Below are positions 25,901-37,440 of a stretch of DNA of 64,000 nucleotides, piece after piece. Every line of letters begins with the position of its first letter. The stretch's first letter is position 1. The notes beneath the pieces are model-generated. The model made no database searches. It was not told the DNA's origin and was given only the letters and a program-made list of their open reading frames with translations. The translations under genes and the position numbers were made by a program. Location: positions 380,564 through 444,563 of the forward strand of contig HG738139.1 of NCBI GenBank assembly GCA_000499405.2, read 5' to 3'. This DNA comes from Onchocerca volvulus. Lineage: Eukaryota > Nematoda > Chromadorea > Rhabditida > Onchocercidae.

Positions 25901-28839
25901 GGCCTAAAATAAATAGCAAGAAGTGCGCTACTTCTATAAATTTTATAAAAATGAAAAACAGAACTATAGAATCAGTTATAATCATGCGATAAAAATACCA
26001 AACGCAAGATCTTTCAGTGGAAATACTTACTAACAACTTATTTTACAGATTAAAAACTAACCAAAGACAAAAATTGAGCAGGAATTTCTTTTCCAGTTAA
26101 AAGCAATGCATCAGTCGCGAAAACTACGAAATCTGAAAAAACTTTTGGCAGTTGACTTACAGTCGTACGACCATCCTCAACCCATATAACGTATTCGTAA
26201 TATCTGTAAAATTAAATATTCCATAAATCCATAAAAACTGCGCAGAATTCGATTTATTTACATTAAAAAAATAAATAAAATAAAAGTACAGCAAAGAAAC
26301 TTGATGATTTTGAAAAATTTCAACACAACAAGAACTATGGAAAGATTTTCAAAAAAAAGAAAGAGAAAGACAAGTGAAATAATAATTGCTATGAAGCGTT
26401 AATCTTACCGACTTAGTAATACTGGATGAGCATGCAAAACACTAGCAGCCAAAAAACTTTTGCCACATCCAGGGAATCCATGAATGACAAGCCAAAACCG
26501 ATCTGAATGATAAATGGTAACTAATGAATACAGCGGATAATAAATGATGCGGAAATTCAAAAAAAAAGAAAAAGATTTAGGCAATTAGCAATTCAAAATC
26601 CGAAAAATCTAAAGGAAAACATTAATACTGAAAAAATTCTCAATCGCCTGAAGTTTGTGGAAAAAGATAATAAGTTGAGATAAACTGCAAAGTCAACTGA
26701 ATACTAAAACCTGATAAGTTTGACAAACCTATTGACTTATAAAAGCGCATATTATTGCAGATTAAATATTGATTCATTTTTCCAAATGAAAGACTCCAGA
26801 AAATATAACAAAGATACAATAAATTCAAAATTGCAATCCAAAATATTTACATCTTGAAGTAATGATAATTTCCGCTTTGTCTAATATTTTTTTTTTCCTC
26901 TCCTTTTACATGATGATTTGTTTATCGAAATTTCTTTCATTCTTACTTATAAATAATACTCATCTTCAAAGTACCATGAAAAATATTGACGATCTGCTAA
27001 ACATAAATGAAACGTTTTTACAGAAAAAATATAATTCAAAAAATTTTTAATTTATTCCAGAAAATACAGATCTGAATTTCTACAGAAATTTTTAAAGATC
27101 TGAAACCTCGTGATGATAAATCGATAAGTAAATTCTTCAACTTTTCCAGCAGATTTACTCGTAACACATGATAAAACGGTAGTCCCGGCACATTTCCTTC
27201 AAAAAGTCGATTTTTCAATGCATCAGGAGCTAACAAAGGCCGATCTTCGGGTATGTAATCTTTCGATAAAAGATATGCCAAATGTTTCTGTCCAAATTTT
27301 TTGAAATATGCTATTAATGGATCAAGAGTATTCGCCGATTTCCGATATTGCCGAATGAATTCTATTACACGTAATGAGCGTCCTGTCTATAAATAAATGA
27401 GTTCCACATAAGTTTGCGCTGCAAGTAAAAATGAACATATGATGCAAATTTTAAAAAAGTTGGATAAATTTTTGCGTATTCTTATGGATTCTTCCCAAAT
27501 AATTTAATTCCAAAACAAAATAATCACTATGAGATTATTAACTGCATTTTCATTCCGTGGAAGTTCTTATCGCTTATACTGTGTCTTACTTAATCGAAAT
27601 TCTGCCAGGAAGACGAATATGCTCATTTTTTTTTTTGAAGTATATTCATTAGCCAAAACATCTCATGATATTCGTCATCAAAAATTTTTATGACTTATCA
27701 AAGCTAAGGATAAGCTATTTCCTCCCAATATATCTCTCTCACATTTCGTATACAGGAATGTATATAAAGACATATTTGCATATATAACATGTAAAAAATA
27801 CACACAATTTCATTTGCCGCATGAAGTAAAAGTTGAAATGCATGAAAACTAGCACTAAAATAACCGATATGCATCAATCGAATTTAAATCAAGAAATTTC
27901 ATGATTTCAACCACTAAAATATTCCTCAGACTTAACTTATTTTGCCAATCGAAAAATAATAAAATTTAAATTGTTCCCACCAATAATTCTTATTTTATCA
28001 ATCTTGAAAATTTAAAAAACTTTCGATAACAAGATGTGGAAAAAATAAAGAATAAATCATGCAAAATACTAGTAAGAATTCGGAAGAATGAAAAAAATTA
28101 ATCAACTAATCTGAAAACCTGAAAATACTAAATCTGCAAAAATAAAAACAAAAAAGAAAAAAAAAGAAAACTAACTATGCCAAGGATAATTTCTTGTTGA
28201 TCATCATTGAAAATTTCCTCCGAACACATATATGGAATAGCATTACGTGGTTCAAAATCTTGTATTAATGCTTCCATAGCAATTGTTAATATTCGGTTAT
28301 CTTTTTCTAATAACATTTCTTTAACTGAAAGAAAAAAAAAAATTATTTTGCTTCTTTGAACAAATTAGCTTTGATGTAAGAAAGAATAGCTATTCGAATG
28401 GAAAAAATGATTTAAAAAATGTTCGATTAATGAAATGAAATGATGAAATCGAAAACCGAAAGAAAAAAACTTCAATTCCCTCCCCTAACTGCCGAGAAAC
28501 AATCCCCAATGTTTTACAATATGTAGCTTTTTTGAACTCATTTTCAACCACATTTTTCCGCTAACCACATCAATCTTTTTATTCTCTCTTTCTAACGATG
28601 CCTTTTTTGTCTCTGATTTCTGCAACACAATAATATTTCGGAAATCTCTTAACTACTTGCTATGTTATATCTCATGATAAAATCTAAGTTCATCATATTT
28701 TCGATTCTAATAAAAATATCATTTTGAAGGTTAAAAAAATTAAACAATTTTCCTCATAGATAATACTGCTGAAGTCACAAAAATTACCTAATATTATAAA
28801 TTTTTTAAGCCTTTGGTCACGCATACAGCGCAAAACATC
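22926..28839 (-). CDS. ced-4: CED-4/Apaf-1-type apoptosis ATPase (11-13 exons)
   Basis: Exons from 28824 (ATG), ending at 28788, then 28324-28176, 27386-27107, 26502-26409, 26203-26062, 25903-25811, 25565-25321, 25223-25115, 24362-24291, 24077-23856 and 23507-23256 join in phase to 564 residues, close to C. elegans CED-4. The CARD region (about 17-105) includes IQDFEPRNAIPYM, colinear with the CED-4 start. The NB-ARC shows a P-loop GFPGCGKS (164-171), a Walker B LVILND (246-251), sensor-1 TSR (271-273) and a GLP motif (VGLPALL). Winged-helix regions align to the end (IHRIMH-type helix, DRQTIE). In the known pathway CED-4 binds CED-9, oligomerises and activates the CED-3 caspase. Asn250 replaces the usual first Walker B Asp. 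A GTGAGA donor at 23259 can skip the TGA at 23256-23258 and add exon 23040-22987, ending soon after (TAA 22926-22928). Confidence 0.92.
28788..28839 (-). promoter_or_regulatory. ced-4 first exon with out-of-frame upstream ATG
   Basis: After the acceptor TTTTGCAG (G at 28840) the exon begins GATG. That first ATG (28838-28836) opens a short frame that ends within the exon's downstream reading. The in-frame ATG lies 14 bases later, at 28824-28822, and adds 15 residues upstream of the methionine that matches the C. elegans start. If spliced leader joins here, the upstream ATG could lower translation. It is also possible that a further coding exon lies upstream, since the frame stays open to the acceptor. 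Confidence 0.5.
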
Positions 28840-30240
28840 CTGCAAAAGTGATATACGCAATTACGTAGTTCAACATCATTCAACGTTTCATTTATATTTT
28901 AGTGATTATAATTTGAATATATGAATGAAGTGTTACTGGCAATAATATCAAATCACGTCAAAATGCGTAAAGCGTTTTAGAAGCAAATCATTCAAGTGAA
29001 TGAAAAGTCAAGGAAAATATGGATTCTTGGAAGCAGAATAAGCATATAATAATTGAAATGAAACATGATATAAACAAATTCTAAATATATTTAGAAGTAC
29101 TTAGAGATAAAAAATCTTAGTATTGCATCTAAAAATAAATTTAATCGAAATAATCAAATTTGATGAAAGAAACAACTAATTTAAATTAATGGCAATATTA
29201 ACGAAACAATTCCAAAAACAAATTATTTGATCATTTTGCATTGTTTATTATTAAATAAACATTTAAATTGATTGCTTTTATATTACAAAAATTATTTTAC
29301 TGTTGTTAGAAATACAATGTACTGACAAATCTACGAATCCAATAACAATTTTTTTTTTTTTTTGAACATTCTGAGTTATTCTCTTAGAAAAAATTTCATT
29401 TAAATTACTTAGTAATAATAGAAAATATGTTTTACAAGTATTAAAAAAGAAAGAGTGATTTTCTTAAATTTCACAGTTCATTTAATCTAGTTAAAATAAT
29501 AATTACAATACATTTATATATTTGTCATATCCACTGACAGAATTCTCTTTTTGTCGCTATCTGATATAATGGGGTTTTGCTGTACGAATGAATTAATAAT
29601 ATGAATTCATAAACGAATAATGATATTATCACTAAAAGTATATATCGATTACTTCTCGTCTTGATCTTCATTTTCCATCGATCCGTCTTTTATATACAGC
29701 ATTAATATTTTATCAGTGCTCGCATTGCTGTTAAACAATAATGTATTGGTATTTTCTGGATACGACGGCGATTATTTTGCTTTTTAATTGTCGGATAGTT
29801 ATTCGTCAAGAATGACGCATTTTCATCAATGATTGTGAATTTGCTCGTTGAAATAGAAATTTAAAAACTCGCAATATTCTCTGCTGAAGGATTTATTTTG
29901 AGGAGTGAAATATACGCTGAAATAAAATTTTAAATGGTTAATTTCTATGCTTAACGGATGACGAATTTAGTTGAACTTTTTTAGAAATGAATATGCTACA
30001 ACAGCATTAAATAAATCGTTATGAATGTCAAGAAAATTTTTAAAAAAATTACTGTAAGCTATATTTGATTAACAGAGTACCAAGCAATTGATCCTAGATT
30101 CGTTGCTGATTATACCGCAAAGTATTTTTTATCACTCGATTCTGTTTCAAACTCATTAAATATCTGTTTTTTAATAGAAATTTCTTTATATTTTTTACTG
30201 AATTACGTGAAATGTTCAGTTTCTTTAAATGAAAATGATG
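28840..30240. other. Intergenic, AT-rich, upstream of ced-4
   Basis: No exon or recognisable repeat unit was found. The stretch should contain the ced-4 promoter. It ends where the first copy of the long repeat family begins. Confidence 0.5.
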
Positions 30241-30249
30241 GTTAATTAT

Positions 30250-30655
30250 ACAATTTCTAGGTGAAATGTTTTCGACGAAAAAGATTACCTAAATCAAATG
30301 CTTTCAAATGATTGACAAGATTATACAGTGATTAATCAGAAATTAATAAAATCGATCGAAAACTAAAGTTTACTAATTTATAAAATGAGCCTGCTTAGAT
30401 TCAAATTCACCATTTTGGTTGTTGGAAAAACGATCTCTCAAAAAAATGACAGAGCGGATGATTGCCTTCCATGTAAAATCATGATTACTACCAATAGGAA
30501 CAGGCGAAAACACAAGCTTGATAATCAGGCTAATCATTCATTAAGGTTGATTAAACAAAGCAGACAGATAACAGTCCGAAAATATCTTCCGCTCATTAAT
30601 TCCATTCAGTTTTAGCGTGTCAACGATTCCAATATTAGACAGACTGCTAATCAGC
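30250..30655 (+). repeat. Long repeat family, copy 1 (B type, degenerate, forward)
   Basis: It shares the unit landmarks in order: GCCTGCTTAG-like lead, a decayed hairpin, CAAAAAAATGACAGAGCGGA, GATTGCC, TACTACCAATAG, then the GACAGATAACAG segment. Both hairpin stems are broken here. It lies opposite copy 2, so the pair 30250-31760 is an imperfect foldback with about 280 unrelated bases in the centre. Confidence 0.75.
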
Positions 30656-30934
30656 ACAACTTTTTTTAAAATTTCATTCTATTCCTGTGTTTTCTGTTAT
30701 AAATTCTTTCATATTATCATTATCAGTGAACAAAAGCTCCATCTCATGTGCTAACAAAGAAAAGCTTTCTTATGCCACGAAGACGCTTCCCTGTGAATCA
30801 TTCTAAAGATTGGAATCAACGAGTGTGGTTGGATGTTCTGGATGGGTATTGGATTTCCCCTTATAAATAACTGCAAACAATTATCAAATGATTCATTATG
30901 CAAAAAANAAAAAGTTCAGATATCATCCAATTCT

Positions 30935-31760
30935 TCTTCACCTCCACCATAAAACATCAGAATTTTCAGAAAGGACAGATTGAATAAACAACTGAAATTG
31001 CACGAGTAAATGCAAATGAAACATTGCAAATGCAGTTAGCATGCATCTCATTGAAAGTGCGCGCTCATGAGATATCTTTTCTTTCTCTTTCTGATTATCA
31101 CTGATTAGTAATCTGTCCATTGTTGACATCGCTGGAATACTAAAAATGGAACGAATTTAGATGACACACGTGAAGCACAGGCTACTACCTGTCTGGCTTG
31201 TTTGATCCCACCTTAATGAACGATCAGCTTAATTGTCAAGCCTGTATGTTCGATTGTCTCTATTGGTAGTAGTCGTAGTCTTAAGTGGATGGCAATCATC
31301 TGCTCTGTCATTTTTTGGGAAGTTGCTGTTTCAACAGCAACAATATAGATCGATAACTGCGATTTGGATCTCAAGTAGGCTCATTATTACATAAATTGAT
31401 AACTTCTGATTTTCAATCGATTTGAGAATTCCAGGTAATTCACTGAATAATCCCATCGATCATCTGAACACATTTGCCTTAAGTTATCTTTTTCATCCAA
31501 GACATCTGAGAGAAATTATAAAAATACATAAAAGTTTGCAAAGATACATATTATACTAATCGATTTTCTATTTTGTTATATAAAATGAATTAATTTCATA
31601 ATTTTCAATGTCTTTTTGCTTTCAGTGTTTCCTATCATAATTTTTTTCACAATTTCTTTCGCAATGAATTCTTCAATTTTTTAAGATGGAAAATCGATTA
31701 GCAATGATGAAATCATTGTAAATCATCGCAGCAATTCGACAAGATGAAAAAATTATCATG
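30935..31760 (-). repeat. Long repeat family, copy 2 (B type, reverse)
   Basis: Near-identical to 58930-59620 over the segment holding TTGCACGAGTAAATGCAAAT and GCGCGCTCATG. The 7-9-bp hairpin is intact at 31322-31341 (GTTGCTGTTTCAACAGCAAC). No protein is encoded. A single N at 30907 lies just outside. Confidence 0.8.
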
Positions 31761-32636
31761 TTTACAACCAAATTATCGTGATTTCAACTGAGAAAAATCA
31801 CTCACGAGCGACGATTTCGTCATCTCATTTCTCTTCAAGACTATTGTGGAACAAAATATGAAACTAATTATTTTACAAAAAAGGGATGATCTGGAAAAAT
31901 ATAATAGCTAAAGCTCCTTGAAGTGAAAAAGCATAAGAAAGATTAATCGGATTAACGAAAAAATCGATGAAAAAAGCCATCAAAAGAAAGTTGTTGCGGG
32001 AAAGAGAATTAATAACATTAATAAAGGAAATAGAAGGTGTTCTTAATATCCGATCATTTAATTATGACAAGTTGGTCAACGAGTACTATTCCTATTTATC
32101 GTTTTTCTTTTTTTTTTTTATTTTTTTTATTTTTTTTTAGTTTTTTTTTTTTTTGCGAAAAAATTGCTTCTGCTTCAAAATCCGAACCTTTTAAAATTCT
32201 TTGGACTCTTCCTCCTCTCCTGATATTCAATGTTGACTTCGCTTTGCTAATCAGTTAATCGGAGCATTTTGTCGACAAACATGTTTACCCTTCTGTTTAT
32301 CGATTTGTTGGTCCATTTAAAACTAGCGCTTCTTGATCTTTAACACTCCTTGTTTACATTAATTATATTTTTCGGATTTCTCCGACATTCCTAACTGAAA
32401 GAAAATCGAAATCATGAGGAAAAGGAATTTGGGGGTTACACCGAAAAGCATTCTGCTTTTACTTGAATTCGTCTTTCTGTAGCACTTCTGCATTTGTCTA
32501 ATGATTCTTTTCTATTTGCGTTCGTTTTGGAGCTTTTTTTTTTCATGCTGCTATAGGTTATCAAGATTTTTTCGTTAAATTATTGTTCTTTTTTCACCTA
32601 TTCCTAGAGGATACAACCCGTTTATCGATTTATTGA
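31761..32636. other. Spacer between repeat copies
   Basis: AT-rich DNA with several long T runs (about 32107-32154). The left part continues repeat-like homology weakly; the rest shows no gene and no recognisable repeat unit. Confidence 0.45.
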
Positions 32637-34400
32637 GAATGCTTCCGTTTGATTTTATTTTGTTTCCGTTTGTTTAATCCGACAAGATGAAATGTTTTAG
32701 ACAGAAAGGATTACCGAAAGTGTTTTCAGACAAATGATAGAATTGTAATTAATCAGAGTGATTATGATTAATCAAAGTCTAACATGCAATGTCTACTTGA
32801 GATTTGGTTCCTCCATTATTAATGTACATTGTCGCTGTTGAAAAGCGACTCCCCAAAAAATGGCAGAGCAAGTTATGCCAACCAACTCATTTGTAAGCTA
32901 ACACCAATAGAAACAGTCGAACTTACAAACTTAATAATTGGTCCAGACAGTCATTCATCAGAATGGATCAGACAAGCCAAGCAGGTAGTAACTTACCAAT
33001 CCTCGAATTTTATCATCAATTTGTTTCGTTCTTAACATAACAGCAATGCCAGCATTAGGCAGATTACTAATCACTGATGATTAGAAAGATAAAGAAAAGA
33101 TATATTATGGACATGCAGTTTCAATGTAATGCATGCAAACTGCACAATGTTTTATTTGCATTTTTATACATTTCCCGGTTATCAATCCGTCTATCGCTTG
33201 CAGTTTCAATATTTCAATTTAAATGGTTTAAAGGAAACCATAACTTCGATTTATATCGGATAATCGGAACTGTACAATTGCATGTGAAGAATAGGCAGTC
33301 AAAGTTCTTTTGTTTTTTTTTCTTTTGAAATCGTCAGTGCAATTAAGTAACGATTTTAGTCGGAAACGATGCTTGTCAATTACTGAATGAAAGTTGTGAT
33401 CATCCGAAATTGAATATTANAATATTTTTGTCCAATGTTTATGGTTTCTCTCGTCGAAATGATCAAATAGCCTTATAATGACTAAAATCATTTGAAGGAA
33501 TGTCTGATTGACGAGCAAATTAATTGATAAAGTATGACTGAAAAAATGAAAATTGCTTAAAAAAAAGCAATGTATCCGCTCTTTTATTTTTTATTTTTAT
33601 TTTTATTTTNAATAAATAGTTGTAACTAAAAGATGCATATTAAGAATCATACTTTCATTATTGATAATATTGCTTGAAGTGTCATAATCCTTAAGACACA
33701 TCGCCCGTTTTTTGAATGCACTGAAGTAAATTAGAAATATTGCAACTTTTTGAAAATTTGCATTGTATTTCCACCATAATTTTATCATCTATTCTTAAAT
33801 AGTAAATTCTTCTTATACATAAGATAAAAAATCGACTACCACAATGTGNTTTTTTGAAATCGTCAGTGCAGTTAAGTAACGATTTTAGTCGGAAACGATA
33901 CTTATCAATTACTGAATGCAATGAGTGCTGAGTGAAAGTTGTGATATCCGAAATTGAGATAGTTAAAGAGATGTAAAGATATTAATTAGACTGAAAGATA
34001 ATTTTTGTTCTGAAAAATTTACTTCGAAGAAATATTTTTGTCGAATGTTTATGGTTTGTTCGCCGAAATGATCAAATAGGCCTGTAAGCGAGTGTGATGT
34101 GGTTTGAGAAATTTTTCTGGTTTGTCAGCTCCGAAAATTATTTAGTGATTGGCGGTCGCAACGCACAACAGGATGAGCTACTCGTGAAAAGGTATCTTCG
34201 ACCAGATTAAAATCATTTGAAGGAATGTCTGAATTTTTTTTTTTAATGGAGCAGACTGTTTCTTAATTTTTGGGAAATTTTCCTTGAGAGTGATGATTAT
34301 TTTTTTTTTTTGTTTTTTTTTTTTTTTTTTGCAGTTAAACAACTAGTTGTAACGGAAGGATGCGTATTAATAAATCACTAGGATTTGTTTACAATAGTAT
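32637..34400 (+). repeat. Long repeat family, copy 3 (A type, forward, interrupted by Ns)
   Basis: Bases 32637-33848 match 42735-44080 almost base for base, except that about 75 and 80 bases present there are missing here, each replaced by a single N (33420, 33610). A third N at 33849 is followed by a second, slightly different copy of the segment at 33326-33530. The hairpin at 32834-32852 keeps a 6-bp stem. Confidence 0.88.
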
Positions 34401-35039
34401 GAGTCATCCATAAGTAATGTAATTAAAATTTTCTTTTCATTAATGTCCTTTTGACAGCCCAAAAAAAAAGTAAAAAGTATGCTTTAACTAACTCATAAAT
34501 AATTGCAAAGTTTCTTAATATTTATCTTTAATTTAACATTATTATTCACTAAACTGTCCATCATTGACTTATGGGAAGCGTTCATCCTTAGTCAAATCAA
34601 AAATCTAGAATTATCGTTCGACTGATTCCACTGGTAATAGCCATCAATGCTGTCTGAGTGACAGTCATCCATTCTGTCATCATTTGGAAATTCGCCCTTC
34701 ATTGGCGGTGAAATTTGATGTTTAAGTAGATTTTTTGAAATTCAGTCATCGATAGATTTTTTATAAATTAGAAATTTAAATTTGAAATTTTCGCTACCCA
34801 GTCGGGAATTATTCCAAAAACAAATAAATCATAGTTTTAAAATTTTTACTACTCATTCAGAAATATTGCAAGTAGCACATAAGAAGACTCAATTTTTCCG
34901 GAAGAGCATGCAGAGCCATTACTAATCTTAGGTAGGTTTTTTGAAATTTAGTCTTCAGGAGTTTTTTGAACTAGAGAAAATATATAAAATAGAAGTTTGA
35001 AATTTTTACCAAATATTCGAGAATATTTTCCAATTTTCA

Positions 35040-36125
35040 GCCGAAGTGCACCAGCAAAATCAATTTAACAATACACCAAATGAAGGGCAAATAATATTTT
35101 ATTATTATGATTAAACTATACCTGTTATAAATTATAAATATGTACAAATGATGAGAATGCAATTGAATATCAGAAAATTTCTTTTTGATTATAATCCATC
35201 GTCATTATCTTAATATGATGAAATTATTGAAATGACATTTCTTTATTCTTACCAAACTTGTATGTTTGTTGAAATACCAATGCTTGGATCGTTTGCACAG
35301 TCCTTATGAATGTGTGATAGTCTATTTGTTGTGGTAAGAAATACAGTAAAATGATGGATAACCATTCTATCTTTTCATTTTTATCTTTAGAATTCAGCAT
35401 TTGTAAATGACGATAATTTTTCGTGGGAAATATTTGGTGAATGCAAAAAAATATTGGAAAAAATGAAATGAATTATTCTTATACAGTAAGATAGAAAATC
35501 GATTAGCATAATATGAAATCTTTGTGAATTTTTGTGTAATTCTATCATTTCCTGCAGATGTTTTGGATGAAAAAGGTTACTTAAAGCTAATGTGTTCAAA
35601 TGATCGATGGGATTATTCAGTGATTTATCAGAAATTCTCAAATTAATTAAACATCAGAATTCATCAATTTATGCAATAATGAGCCTAGTTGAAGTTTAGA
35701 TCACAGTTATCGATATATATTGTTGTTGTCGAAACAACAACTTCCCAAAAAATGACAGAGCGGATGATTGCCATCCATATAATTCATGACTACTACCAAT
35801 AGAAACAGTCGAACATTCAGATTTGACAAACAGGCCAACCATTCATCAAAGTGGAATGAAACAAGCCAGACAGGTAGTAGTCTGTCCGCATCAAGTCATC
35901 TAAATTCATTCCAATCTTAGTATCCCAGCGATGTCAACATCAAACAGATTAATAATCAGTGATGATCAAAAAGATAAAGAAAAAATATATCGTCAACATA
36001 CACTTTCAATATAATGCACGATAATTGTACAATGTTTCATTTGCACAAATTTGTGCAGTTTCGCTTCGTTCATGCAATCTGTCCTTCCTGAAAATTCCAA
36101 TGTATTATGCTGGATGTCGGGAATG
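35040..36125 (+). repeat. Long repeat family, copy 4 (B type, forward)
   Basis: It contains the clearest B-type structures: hairpin 35722-35741 (GTTGTTG/CAACAAC) and a 10-bp long-range stem, 35788-35797 with 35873-35882 (GACTACTACC/GGTAGTAGTC). Its first 420 bases recur directly at 38630-39050. Confidence 0.85.
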
Positions 36126-36424
36126 AATTTAAGATATAATTCGATTAAATTTGTAAGACTGTAACGATTGATACATTGCCGAAAATGAGTTTAAGCCATG
36201 GTTATGCGATTAATCTAGCGCAAGATTATTAAAACAATTACCGAAAGGAAATTTAAGATATAATTAATCAAATGTGTAATTCCTTAAATATCTAGAGAGC
36301 AAACATTTCGAATTTTTCGATACTTCCGACCGAANNNNNNNGAGAGCTTGGAGTTTATAACGAAAGGATCTTTGTTTAGTGACTTTTTCTGATTTCGTTT
36401 TGTCTGTTAAGGAAGTTTGTAATA

Positions 36425-37440
36425 AACTCATAAGAACATTCCTTCGAATGATTTTAATCTAATCGAAGACACCTTTTCACGAGTAGCTCATCCTGTTGTG
36501 CGTTGCGACCGCCAATCACTAAATAACTTTCGGAGCTGACAAACCAGAAAAATTTCTCAAACCACATCACACTCGCTTACAGGCCTATTTGATCATTTCG
36601 GCGAACAAATTATAAACATTCGACAAAAATTTTTCTCGAAGTAAATTTTTTAGAACAAAAATTATCTTTCAGTCTAATTAATATCTTTACATCTCTTTAA
36701 CTATCTCAATTTCGGATATCACAACTTTCATTCAGCACTCATTGCATTCAGTAATTGATAAGTATCGTTTCCGACTAAAATCGTTACTTTGTTGCATTTC
36801 AGAAAGAAAAGAAAACAAAAGGACTTTGACTGCCTATTCTTCACATGCAATTGTTCGAAGTTATGGTTTCCTTTAAACCATTTAAATTGAAATATTGAAA
36901 CTGCAAGCGATAGACGGATTGATAACCGGGAAATGTATAAAAATGCAAATAAAACATTGTGCAGTTTGCATGCATTACATTGAAACTGCATGTCCATAAT
37001 ATATCTTTTCTTTATCTTTCTAATCATCAGTGATTAGTAATCTGCCTAATGCTGGCATTGCTGTTACGTTAAGGACGAAACAAATTAAGATGACATTCGA
37101 GGAATAAGTAAGCTACTACCTGCCTGGCTTGTCTGATCTTTTGATGAATGATTGGACCAATTATTAAGTACGTAATTTCGACTGTTTCTATTGGTAGCTA
37201 GCAAAATACACACAGCTGGCAGTCGTTTGCTCCATCATTTTTTGGGAAGTCGCTGTTTGAACAGCGACAATATTTATTGGTAATTGTGTTATCAAATCTC
37301 AAGTAGACATTGCATGTTTAGAATTTGATTAATCATAATCACTCTGATGAATCATAATCCTATCATTCGTTTGAAAACACTTTCGGTAATCCTTTCTGTC
37401 TAAAACATTTCATCTTGTCGAATTACTACCGACCTCAGTA
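36425..37440 (-). repeat. Long repeat family, copy 5 (A type, reverse)
   Basis: Reverse complement of 32680-34230, including the segment with GGCGGTCGCAACGCACAACA (34144-34163) seen in reverse near 36505. Together with copy 3 it forms an inverted repeat with arms over 1 kb and a spacer of about 2.2 kb. Hairpin 37249-37268 is intact (GTCGCTG/CAGCGAC). A run of seven Ns lies just left at 36335-36341. Confidence 0.87.

Noticed and set aside
32829..33328. Short ORFs repeated in copies 3, 5 and 7
   Set aside because: They are shared only because the DNA copies are nearly identical; more diverged copies break the frames.
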